This document shows positions 1 through 12,420 of a stretch of 64,000 bases of DNA, piece after piece (positions within the stretch are counted from its first letter, which is position 1; each line of letters begins with the position of its first letter). Origin of the DNA: Anseranas semipalmata. Its lineage: Eukaryota; Chordata; Aves; Anseriformes; Anseranatidae. The notes beneath the pieces are model-generated. The model was not told where the DNA came from. It saw nothing but the letters and a program-made list of their open reading frames with translations, and did no database searches. The position numbers and the translations under genes are program-made. Location: NCBI GenBank assembly GCA_013399115.1, contig VXAA01000923.1, positions 1,060,084-1,124,083 on the forward strand, read 5' to 3'.

Positions 1-114
1 TAATGTTTGGTCCAGTAAGACTTTATCTTTAATGTTTCAGGAACAGATCCTTTAAAGATGGATTTTTTTTTGTTTTTGGGGTGAGGGGTGTTGTTTGCAT
101 TTTGTTTGTTTGGG

Positions 115-147
<33 letters not shown>

Positions 148-148
148 T
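115..148. repeat. (ATT)n microsatellite
   Basis: About eleven uninterrupted ATT units. In one frame they read as a run of tyrosines, which produces a spurious open frame starting at 81. Confidence 0.95.
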
Positions 149-3100
149 GATCTCTAGAGTTCCTGTCTGGCAAAACAAGACTCTCTTTTCCTTGGAGGCA
201 AGTTATAAGATCTTCAAAGCTAATAATCATCCTCTGTCTTTCAATGTTGAAGCCTGGGGCCATAGACTTCTTCCTGCTGGTATTTCCCACAGCTCCCAAC
301 AAGCTCCATTACGCCTCTAACTGTGGTGCTCCTCTAAGTATCAATAACCTCCCATCACTAACAAGGTCAAATACCACATATATAAAATACTTCAGTCTTT
401 TTAGATCGAGGGCAGTTCTATCTTAATCTGGGTTTGTACTCCATTCCAACAGCAGTCTGGTGCTCTGGTGAAGTGGTGGGGGAGGCATCCATTGCCAATG
501 TAGTAAATGCCAAAGCTGAAATACAAATTCTTAGGGCTCGGCTGAGTCCAGCCCCTTCAGCCTGATGGCATGGAATTTAGCAGCATGTGGGGAAAAGAAT
601 GAGAAACAGACTCTTAAGCACAAATGAGTGACAAAAATGGAAAAAGGGATCTTTAAATGTGTTCTTACACTTTAAGATTTCTTGTTAATTGGAAAGAGAA
701 CCTGGGATATGGGATCATTATTTAATGAGGAGGCTATGGCAAGCAATTTCCATTAGACACCAAGAGACGGTAAACCTGGGTGAGGTGTTGGTCATGTTCG
801 TTAAATTCCTTATCTAATTGTGTGATACTATCAAGCCCTACCCACTGGAAAACCAGCCACTCTCATTATGTATAGAATCGTGGTGTTAAATAACAATGTG
901 GTTAGATTAGAAGAGCCAACATTTTAACAGTTTTGCAGCCTTCCCCTTATGTTTGCAGGGCAGTAAGATGAAAATTTCCAGGTCCTACTTTGATAGATCA
1001 CAGTTTATAATTATAGTCACGTTGCATGGGAACGTGGGCACACTGCTGGCTAGATTAGAGAAAGAGACAGACAAGATCGAAGCCTCCCTGTTATTTTTTT
1101 CCCCTCTTGAGCGTGCTAACATGTGCCTATTTTAGGAATTTTGATGAGAATGTTGTCATACTTTTTCTCCTTTCCTCACTTTTATAGCTCTGAAGGTTTT
1201 AGTTGTTCTGCTTTGTTTCACTTTTAATAAATTTCTCTTTTGGTTGACCCTTATCTATTTCCACCGTATTCGTTTGACTGTACTATATTCCTTTTCCTCC
1301 TCACCAGCCTGAGCTCTCCACCCCCTCCAATGCTGTCTCCACCTCCCTCCCTGGAGGCAGCCCCTGTCATTATCACCTCTCCTTCACTCCTCTCTTCCCT
1401 GACACAAGCGAGAAGCTCGATGACATGCAGTTTCCTGCTTAAGAGGAGGCTGTTCGTCGCCAGCATTTATTTATTTAATAACCCCCTTTCACAGTGGTGC
1501 TTTACAGTTTATCATGGAAAATACAGGAATGAAAATCAAGCAGTGGTTCAGAGCAGTGAGGCAGATCTGTGGGTCCACCTGCCATCCCTGGGTCTTGCTC
1601 ATCAGGGGTGACAGCGCTGTGGCCTAAAGAGCTGTGGGTCACGGTCTGACAAAGCACTAAACCAGGCTTTTGAACCCCTTGCAGCAGATCAAAATATTGC
1701 AGCCACATAATGTAAAATACTGACCCAGTATAAAGTCACCCCAAAAGCTTAAGCGTTCCAAACAGGGGTTATGTTTCTGCTGACAGGTCTTAGAACAGAT
1801 CATGTATTTTCTTTCCACCTGGGTTTTATTGGACCTCTCACAGCTGTCCACAAGTCTTTTTTGGGTCAGTTCTTTACCCGCTTATAACTGTTGTGCCCAA
1901 GAGCAAACGTGACTCCTCGAAATGTAGACATTCAGCCCTGTCCTTTCCTTTTCCTGCGGTTACTGCCACTGGGTCTCTACAGCCTTCACCTTGGATCTTG
2001 TCTTACAGCAGAGGTCTCCACTGCCATGGTAGCCAGCAGCAGCACTGCCACCCATGTAGACCCCATCAAAGGCCACAGAAATGTCATTTATATTCAGTCC
2101 TATCAGCTGTGATCCAAACCAGACCCCAGAAGAGATTTGCTAAGACTCTGGCGAGGAGATGCTGAGCAGCAGTCCCTCACTGCCAAAATGGCCACAGATA
2201 AGGAATACAGCGCTATTGCCTCATGCATGCTTAAGGAGAGGAATCAAAAGGACTTGGGCTAGTGTAGCAACTGAGGCTTTGAAGAGAGCCTATAAAAAGT
2301 CCAAGAATATTAATATATCGTGCAGTGCCGGGGGATGTCTTGGTTGTATCAGAATGAACTTGGCTGCAGACAGTGTGGGAGTGGGGATGTAGCTCTCGAG
2401 AACAGCAGGGGTTTGGTGGCACAGCCCCAAGCCTCCCTTCCCCACCTCTTAGGAAGGGCATCCATCTACCACGATAGGAATTCTGTGAGAGCGGTGACGT
2501 GGGGACGGTGGGTAGCCTGAGAGTAAGCAAGACCTCCTCCGTTCCCAGGTACCCTTGAGAAGGTCCCAGGCTAGCAAGGGGACTAGATGACAGATGGACC
2601 CCTCTGTAGCTGCTTTGCTTCCTCTTGATGGCAAGGGTTATTTCCTGGGCACGCTGTCAAGCACCAGGGTTTTCTGGCAGGGCTGTCCAGTCTCCTCAGC
2701 TGTCCTGCACCCTGACCTCTCCACAGCAGAGATGCTCCCTCTTACGGTCCCTCCCACCTCAGAAGTTTGATCAAGCCCAGGTCACATCCCCGTCCCTTGG
2801 TGGTTGAGAGACCACTTGTAAGCACTTTGTTTTTGCTTGTTTCTTCTCTCAAAACCTTTCCCACTGAACAGGCATAGACACAGTTTTTAAAGTGATGGCA
2901 GACACATTGACACATCTCACACAAGCCTGGAGCTGTTTATTACTATCAAAAAATGTTTTGGCAGAGGACGGACATAGAACCAACCTAGCTCTCCATTCTT
3001 TGCCAGTTTTCAATGGTCAGATATATTTGACTTAAGTGATTCTGGAACTGAGGTGACTGTTTGCTGGTGAAAAGTAAGCCTACTGAGGCACCTTTGTGAC

Positions 3101-3805
3101 CGTGATGTTTTCTTGTGAATGACTTCTATTAATTACGTGTTTAATTCCACCTGAAACTTAGTTTAGGTACCTAATGTCTGATTATCTACTCAAAAGTAAG
3201 AACTGCACAGCTGACTTTTTAAAAAGCTACCCCAGCATCCCCAGTTCCTTTTACTGTCTCAGTAGAAAACATTTTCTTTTCCAAATATTGACCTCAGTTT
3301 AGAATCAGCCAGGCCTTTTCAAGATACTAAGCAAATGTATTTAGACAGTGCAGATATAATAATTGCCCACAGGAAGATCGACTGAAATGCTGTCTCCCAA
3401 GTCTTGTACTTATCCCTAACCTTCTAGGAGAGAGAGAGATGAAGAGAAACATAGTTTCATCCACGTATCCTACTCCATACCTGATATTACCCATGACAAC
3501 AAAAACTGCAAGGGGAAAAACGCTGAATATGCACTTCTAAGAGATGCCCCGGAGCAAGAGAAACACAAAGCAGCTCCCACAGGAGAAGAATAGGATTAAC
3601 AATCTTGATTGTTTTATAATGACCTCTGGTATGTTTTTCCTGTTATGAGGCAAAAAAAGCTGTTTGCTACACATAAAAAAATATGTAGAACCTACCTGCT
3701 GCTAAAAGGCAAAGAGTGGAGTATAAATAAGTCGGAAATTGAGAGGGTGAGTAGGGAAAGAGTCCTGCATGGATTTAGCCAGGCAAGTTTTAGCAATAGA
3801 CTGAG

Positions 3806-3835
<30 letters not shown>
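3806..3835. repeat. Poly(A) tract, 30 bases
   Basis: An uninterrupted run of A. No retrocopy or element body is recognisable immediately upstream, so it is called a simple homopolymer. Confidence 0.95.
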
Positions 3836-3838
<3 letters not shown>

Positions 3839-6800
3839 GAGTTCGAAGGAATTTTTAAATGTATATCATTTCTGAAGCACATGAATTGTTTTAAATATTA
3901 AAGAAAACTGAGACTCCAACTCCAAAGGGGGGCAAGCCAATGGAAGCCAGACTAAAAAACATGAATTAAAAAGGACAGAAGAAGTTGGAAATAACATAAT
4001 TTGTTGTATAATATTGTATTTTCCCCACTATAGAGATTGTGGTCAACGTGTTCTTCTCCAGGAGTTGTTCATGCTGCACTTAATCTGGCAGAGCTGTGGG
4101 CTGCCACCAAAGATGGCAGCCTTCCTCTCCTCATGTCCCCACTCCCACGTCTGTTCCTGTTCTCCTCCTTGCGTTGCATCGAGGGATTATGCAACTTCAG
4201 GCTGAATCAGTTCCACTGATCCAACAGAAAATGCGTATGTTTTCGGTGGGACAGTTTTCTTTGCGCTGACCCAAGAGAACTGACCTGGAGGTAGATGGGG
4301 AGGAAGGGGGAAGAAACCAAGGAGCATGCAAGCAGTGACCTTTTTACTTCTGTCAGCGTTAGCCAGAGCAACGTTTCTGTCTGCAGTCTTAGTTTCAAAA
4401 CTGGAAAAGCACACAAGGAATGCTGTTCTCCATCAATATGCTGCGGGACCAACAGCAAAGATCTGGGGGAGGAGGAAGTGACAATAACATGTAACAGGAG
4501 AGGCAGAATTCTGAGGGGTTTGAATGCTAAAGCATATGGATATTTGGAGAATGGGAAACCACCATCTTAGTTCTTTTGGAGAGCAGAAGGACCTGGACAC
4601 ATGCATCTTCTGTAATCTAGTGACTGAGGAGAGTTTTTACTGAGAAAATTAAAATCTCATTTAGCTTCAGCCAAGAAATATTAATTGTTTTCTCTTTTGC
4701 TGCTGTTCACATATTCACTGTTGATCACAGTCTAGCAGATGATGTGCTGTGAAAGGTGGAGGCAGGATAAAATGCCTTGCTGAATAATTGATCGCCAGCC
4801 CTCCAGGCTATGTCCATGGATGAATGCATATGCCAGTTAGGATGACTGTGTCCCCAGTTAATGCTGTTAATTGACAAACACTTGATCTGAATTAAAATTG
4901 TATGTTTAAAGACGTCTTATTTATGTCAGAAGGGTTTTCATATTTTACATTTTTTTTTTCTTGTGCATTATTCTGATTAAATGCAGGCACCCTTAGGCCC
5001 TTTTATTCTACGACATTGAGAAATGGGTGTCTTTTTTAAAAACAGTGGTGTAAATCTTGATCACACTAAATCAATGGGAAAGCTCCTGCTCACCTTTCTG
5101 CTGTACTTTTTCACCAAGTGTGTGTTGCCACGAACATGTTAGAGTTCCCCCACTTTCTTAATAGGAATTAGGGGACCAAATAAAAGCCAATATATCAGTG
5201 CCTTACATCTCATCCACAAAGGCAACATGAAGCAGTAAAGGGTAAGAGGGATACTGAACTCTGCAAAGAGCAAACAGCAGAGATTTCCCACCTTTAAGTC
5301 CAGTCTCCAGATTTCTTAGCCCTTCACAAGAATCAAAGGAGTGTAAGAAATTTTACCTGAAAATAGCTATAACTCCTAAAACCCCCAGAATTTTAATGTG
5401 TGATGTTATGCACATATTGTCTTCTGGAAATTACTTCAGACTTTGGAAGGAAAAAAGAAGCTGGAGAAAAGAAGAGAGATGGAAAGAAGTCAGCATTTAT
5501 TGTACTAAATGATGTCACTGTGTGTGAGCTCTTCTCTCCACATTCTGCCTCATCCCAGCTTCTTCAGTGTTGCTTCTCCTGAAATGCACTGGGTCTGGCT
5601 TTCAGAGGCCCTAGGCCATTCTCTTGCCTGCCGCCTTTGGGAGGATTAATAGTTATTTGGAGCCAGCTGCCTGGATTTTCTCCCCGTGTTCACCCAGTCA
5701 CATCCAAACTCAGTCATACTTGTTTTACATTTGCTATGATAAGCTGATTTATTATTTCCTAAATGAATTGTTAAACATGACCTTGTACGTCCAAACTTAA
5801 CATGAATTTCAAAAGGAGATAAAATCAAAACTCATCATCAATCATTTTATTTTTCAGTCCTTTTGAAGACATTTTTACTTTTCTTTCAGGTCAGAACCTG
5901 GTGCAAAGTATATACAGGTGTGTCTACACGCATCACACCTACTGCATGTAACCCTCTACATTACAGGAATATTAATTGGGATATAAGGTCCAAGGTGAAG
6001 CTTTTGAACGTTAGAAAATGGCAAGTTTAAGATCCCCTTATTGCTCCCTTTTCATCTGTATTCTGTGCTGAGCAAGAGAGAGATCCCATGGAGGAGCAAT
6101 GCGTGCTAATACTGCATAATGCACTTTGTGTAGGGGACCAAGTCAAGGTCGTATCGTCAGATGTAACACTGGCATTGCCTAACTTTTGGGTAGCTGACTT
6201 TGCTACCCACGTAATGCTCTTCTTATTTAACTTCCTCATTTCTTTTTTACAAAAACTTCAAGTTTATTTTAAGGAAGGAAACACAACCATTTCACGTGTA
6301 TCCCAGGCTATGGACAGATGCCTTTTTCCAGATCCAGCTGTGTTAGGGTGCAGAGTTATCCTCCCCACAGGTTCATAGTCACCACCCCTATCCCAGGAGA
6401 ACCTCCCGTGTCCCGGTACCCACTGGCTGACTCGCCTGCTGCCTCCAGCATCTGAGTGGAACCAGGTTAAACAGGGTGAGCAGGAGCTTGGCTCACATGC
6501 CTCATTCAGACTGAAATGGTTAGGGGAAAGTCACGATTCCCCAGACAGGAGTTCAGAACTCCCTCAGCGGTCCCTGAGAAATGGTACCTAAGAAATGGTG
6601 CCTCACAGCAGAGAACACTACGAGCGTGCCAGTGTGCTGTTTGCATGGAGGCACTTGCAGAGTGTACTTCTGCCATGCCTGAGGAACCCAAACAAGAGAA
6701 GGACAGTCATCATTTCATACAGCTTTTTTTCTCTTCTAAAGCTGTGTAGATGTTCTTGTGACAGAGGAAAGGAAAATACACTTGGAAAATGTCATAGACG

Positions 6801-6865
6801 TCAGGTAAACTGTGCAACTTCTCAACTGAAAGATTTTTCAAGGCAAGAATGGATGAAGCCCTGAG

Positions 6866-6966
6866 CCACCCAGTCTGGCTTCAAAGCTGACCCTGCTTTG
6901 AGGAGGAGGTTGGACCAGAGACCTCCTAAGGTCCCTTCCAACCTGAATTATCCTGTCATCCTGTGA
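6866..6966 (+). mobile_element. CR1 LINE fragment (3' end)
   Basis: The stretch contains the CR1 3' UTR signature: a GAGGAGGAGGTTGGACCAGA segment, then AAGGTCCCTTCCAACCTGAA, then degenerate octamers of the ATCCTGTG type at the terminus. Only about 100 bp is present, a 5'-truncated copy as is normal for CR1. Divergence of the terminal octamers suggests an older insertion than the copy at 62.6 kb. Confidence 0.85.
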
Positions 6967-9900
6967 TTTTTTAAAGTCAAAAATAACCGGGCATAGGTTT
7001 GCTGTCGCTAGTGCTATAAAGCAAATGCAAATAATTAACGCCTCGGAGAACCGGAGAACTGTCAGGAGGGTTCCTGTTACGGCTGAGACAGTCAAGTGCT
7101 TGGCTGCCGTGGAGGGATGGATGCCTTCTGCTCTGCCAGCCTTTCTGCTTTCTCGTCGCTGCTCACATGTCCCCACAGTCTGTCGGATCCGCTGGCCGAG
7201 CTGCAGAAAGCCGGGTTAGTGAGCCCACCTGGCCCACCGGCGGGGCAGATGGTGCCAGAGGCAATAACACGGGGACCGCGTGGCCTGGGAAAGCAGCGCC
7301 TGAGCTTCTCATGTCAGCCCGCTCTGAGACCAGCACCGTTTTATTTCCATAGGTTAATGCAGATGTGTCAAGTCACCGTCTGTGCCAGCTCTCCCACTAT
7401 CGCATCTGATGATTTAATATAGGGTCTCATCCTTCAGTACTGCAACCCCATGATGCAGACTGGTCTCTGTGCCTCCATCTTGCAATGTACAGGGCAAGGG
7501 TTCAGCCTGTAAGTGGCAGGGATCGAGTCCTGTATCTGTGAGATACCGCTTGCGTGTCCGCTATTAAATACGCGATAACCTACACACAGCTCCTTTGCTG
7601 CCCAGTATGTTGCCTGTCTGGAGGCTTCTCCGTCTTCTGATTGCCGATCAGATTCATGTCCTTTTTGATGATGTTAAGTCAATTTTCTTGAGTGATTTTC
7701 CGTGCAACTGCCTTATTGCTAGGGCTACCTTATTGCATTTTTTTTTCCTCAAACAAATGTAACAGAAAAGAATGATTATTTAAAATTTATTATTTCTCCT
7801 GGCATAGAACAAGAGTAAGCTGGAGAATATTTTGTACCTCATCAGTTAAATATTTACAATAGTAAAGTGAAGTGGTGGTTTTCCTTTTAGCTTTCGGCAG
7901 CACACACAGAACTGTGCAATGATTAGCTTTACATGAAATCAGTGTGAAAGAACAACAGTATTTTTAAGAAGCTGTCAGTGGCTTATCTCACAGCTGGCAC
8001 CTATTAATGCAGTGAGTAATTTCTGCAAACCCAGATAGGCTCCAAAATTAACACTATCCATTAAGAAAGACCATGGAGTGCTATAATTGTGTCAGAATAC
8101 TTTGGCTGGCAATAAACAAATCATTTTAATGTTGTATTCACATCTATTAATGGAGGTTTCTAACCAGAAAAACTGTAAATTTATTTATTTATAATACAAC
8201 TTAATCCATACGTAGTTTAACATGATCAAGAAAAATAAGATTTTTTCTATTATTTACACATCAGCATTTTTTTGTGGGAACTCACCTGTCTGACATTACA
8301 TTTTTTTCTAGTAATATTCCATGTTAATATGTGCTTTCACCCAACCTTCTCAGACTGTTCAGAAGTGACACAATTACTTCAGACTCAGCAGTGCAGCAAT
8401 AAATGACAAATTGTCCTCTATCTTGTTTTTGCACACCCACAGAAAACTTCTTCCCTGCAGTTGTTCTCAGAAGACTTGAGATTCCATCTGCTTATTTTAT
8501 TTCCCAGGTGGAAAAGAAAGGAAAAAAAAACGCAAACAATATAAAATTGAGAAGTTTGCATCCACTTAAACCTCTTCAAAATCCAGAGGGAATGCTTTGA
8601 TTTACACGGAATCACTGAAGATTTACAGTAACAGACAAGAACTCAAAATCTTAGTCCAAGGCTGAGTTAGGATCACGTGCAAACAGCCTGGAAGCAGGGC
8701 TGAGCAAGAAAGAGCTTGGGCCCACTGCTTATTTCAGTGCAAACACATAATGCTATCTTGAAATTGAGTCTGTCAGTCCACTCAGGCAGTAAATTTGACC
8801 CTGTTAACTACCAAGAGAAGGTTCCTCAGCTGGGACACTGGAGGAGTATTGCATACTAAGCCCCAGTTCTCAGTCGCTAGTTAGGTGGGAAGGCAGGCTG
8901 GAGAAAAAGTGAATATTACCATGACTCTGGGGATTTAGGTGTTGCAAGGGCAGCCTCCAAAAAAAGCCATAAGAACCTCTCTAACTTAGGTCATTTGCTG
9001 AAAGCACCAAGAGGCAACAACGACTGCAAGTTACTCGACACAACAGCTAGTAACGATGACTTTTTCTGAAAACAGAATTTAATCTTTCTACAGGGACTTC
9101 AATGCAAAAGCTAGGAGATGTTACTGGTATTCTGGAGTAACATATCTGGGCATCCCAGCTGAAGACCATTTTTCCCCCAGCTGAAAATTGTGGTGTATAA
9201 TTGGCTTTTCTGAATGCTCTGACTCTGATTTCAAACACAAAGAAAGTGAATGAACGCTCACATTTGCCTGTGCAAAATATTTCATGTGCAATAGAAAAAA
9301 CAACCAACAGTTGTTACATAGTTTGCTACCCTACATATAATATTTGGTTGCTTCTTAAAAAAAAAAAAAAGTTTAAAAAAAAAAGTGTATCTAATAAAAT
9401 GACTTAATATCTGGTAGCTTTTCCAATAAATATATATATATTTACACTGACTTTGTATATGACAATGTATGTGTGACATTTCTTGACTTTTGGAAGGCTC
9501 CTGGAATCAGAATATGACCCCTCTTCCTCGCCAATTAAAAATGAAATGAAACAGCAGACAACAAAAGAAAAATTTCACCCAGACCATCTTCTGGAACTGA
9601 GTGTCTCTTCCTTTTAACTCCCTGGCTTCCCCACTGTCCAGGTACAGCTGCAGCACGCTCGTATTATCACTGACGTTCCTGCTGTTCATCTTTATGCGGG
9701 TAACATTGGCTTCCCACCTTTGATAGCACTGGAACCAGGCATTTCAAGGTTGCTTCTGAACTCGGAGGTTTTGCGTAGCAGCACCATTCATCAGCACACC
9801 TTAGACACTGTGATTGGACTGGCCAGAAATAATTCTTCCAAGCTCTTCACTGAGGGCTTCAAACCAAAGTGGCAGCATGCTGTGAGAGATCATCCTGCCT

Positions 9901-12251
9901 GTGCCTGCTATGCCAATCCTTTGAACATCAGGAAAAGCTTATATAATCGGTATTATCATCACCACAGGTGATTTTTTGTCACGTTTCCAGACCTTGAATG
10001 TGCTGTGAGACATACATAGAGCACTGGTGTGTTTCTAGTATGTGTCTTCTTATGGAGATCTGAGTGAATGGTTCAATGCTTAAAACTTCTCTGCTTCATA
10101 CACATCAAAGGTTTAGGATCCATTCTTATGGATTGTGTTGCATCACCTATGCTTTGGGTACAGCACTTCTTGTGACAACTTACAGATACAATGTTTAAAT
10201 TCATTTCCATAAGAAGTTTAAAACAAATATAAACAATCAGTTACTTTAGAAATTTGCCATTTGCCAGTCTTTTATCCGGCATCTCTGTGCAATAATGCAA
10301 AAACACGGGAGCGTTCAAATTTTCCATAGAGTTTTCCGCTCCTGAAATCTGATGTATAGGCTGCAGCTGGAGGACATACATTGACAGTATGTTATTAACA
10401 ACTGGTGTAGTAATTTCTGTAGGCGATAAGCAGGTGTTGATCTACACCTGGATGTATAACATCAGAGATAACAAAGCCAAGTGCCATCCTTCCTCACTCC
10501 CTGATTTGCATGATACAGCTTAATTGGGCAAAATCAGTTGGGGACACTGGCCTCATCTGGTAATAGTTCTCTCTGGCAGCACACGCAATTATCACCCGGT
10601 CCCCAGTGTCACTCTTCTAAAGGACCTCTGTGCCTGACTGCTAGTCAATTAATGATCAGGTTTATCAGGTCTCTTTGGCCAGTGCTAGTTCTCCCAGTAA
10701 TGCAAAGCAGCTGTAGGCCTGGCCTAGCTTATGACTATTTGTGTCTGCTTTCCATTGCCATGTAGCAGCATAAAGCAGCTAGTGTATGCTGTAAATCTGT
10801 CTTAAAACATCAAATACTATTTCAATTGAGCCAAGATTCTTCATATGTATCTTTATGACAGATGTTGTACAATCATTCATGTGTCTTCTTATTGGGTTTC
10901 ATCTCTGGTTTTCTTGTTAAATGTTTGTATGTAAAAACCTTTTTAATATATTCTCTGACAAACATCAATGTTAAATTGGAGTTTATATTCCTGATCACTG
11001 ATTTCACTGAAAGTACTCCCAGAGCAGATATGAAATGCAGCTAGTAATGGCTACCAGCACCAAAACCTAGATTCCTCTTTTCACAGATTTGATCATATCT
11101 GCAACCGGTGAACTGAATGTCAGGTCTTGAACGGACACTACCAAAGAGACTAAAAGTAAATACATATTCTCACAATGAAATCTGCTAGCTGTTTTACTAT
11201 TGCGGGTTGATAACTCAAATGTCAGGTTGCTTTGAATTATGAATGGGATGGTCTGTTGTATTTCTATACTATCTTAAACTTTGATCTATGGATTACAACA
11301 CTTCTTAAGAGATACAAATCTGCTGCATATATAGGCACAGAGAGAAAAACTCTTAAAAGGCGTTAGTCTCTTTCATTAGTGCTGATGAAAGCGGGCAGTT
11401 TGCTTTCAATTACAAAGTGTTTAGTTTACAGAACTTTATATTCAGACTACCAATTAGTCGTGCATATCAAGGTAATCTGATGATTGAAGACTTCTGTATG
11501 TCCATCCCTCATTCCAGTCAAGCCAACTAAAAACTCCCAGTGGTTGGTCCATTACCAGCATGATACATTGAACTTTAAACTATGTTGTATTGCTCTTTGA
11601 AGCCATATCTTCCTTTGATTGCTACAGCATTTAAAATGAAAACTGGGAGGATGACATTGTGGTACCCGACCAGTTCTATAGCTTCAAAGATTATAGATTA
11701 AGTAGATTTGCTTTGGAAGATTAGCCTATCAATAATGCAAGTATTAATGAAAATAATACCTTTCTATCTTTCTTCTAGGACTAGTCTGCTTGCCTTTTTC
11801 CTCATATCTAAGAAAAAGCTTTCAAACATCAAGAGTTCCACATTCCAAGTTCCATTTAAATCATTTATTATTAATGCTATTTTGAATGCTTGTTTTTGTA
11901 GCATTCCACATTTTCCCTGCCTTGTAAGGATGTTACGATGCCCTTTATTCTCTGAGACTAATCCGAAGAGCTCTATATCCTTGAGCGTTCTGGTCTGTCA
12001 GAATGATACCTTATCCTGGCAAATGTCCAGCTGGTATTTCATTTACATTTAAACAGTAGAAACTATTATGATTTTGAACTCCCTTCTCTCAATTCTCATC
12101 ACACAACCCCAAGTTTGTTGCCCAGCTCAAACATGACCTTCCCACAACACTGTTTGAAGTCAAGGGATAGTTGGCTTTTGCCATCAAATTATAAACTGTA
12201 ATCTATCTTAGAGCTACAACTTGAATAAACCTCAGTTTGGCAGACCGGGGA

Positions 12252-12420
12252 GATTATGATTCATGCTTTAATTTTATCTGTCAGGTGCTATTGCAAAGCT
12301 ATTCTGGCTAGCATCCCAGGCAAATTCTTAAGAAGACAGAACACAGCTCTTCGAACGTGTACACTTTTTAGACTTCTAAGCACTACGACCTCTCTTGAAT
12401 TTGACCTCCTGAGGTTACTA
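12252..12420 (+). mobile_element. Probable ancient L2-like LINE remnant (reverse transcriptase end)
   Basis: The plus-strand frame reads IHALILS, then CYCKAILASIPGKFLRR, then QNTALRT. This follows the order of the conserved L2/CR1-clade segment near the C-terminal part of the reverse transcriptase (HAxxxSRLDYCNxLxxGLP, then QLVQNAAAR). The aspartate of the LDYC motif and the bases around LQLV are changed or lost, so the copy is not functional. The match is from memory of the family consensus and is short. The frame continues to 12492 without further recognisable similarity. Confidence 0.4.

Noticed and set aside
81..320. 79-codon frame with a run of tyrosines
   Set aside because: The tyrosines are the (ATT)n microsatellite; the rest has no coding signal.
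9720..9971. Plus-strand frame ending in SLYNRYYHHHR, resembling a SYNRYYSH motif in periphilin-1
   Set aside because: The similarity is only five or six residues, and PPHLN1 should be on the other strand. Treated as coincidence.
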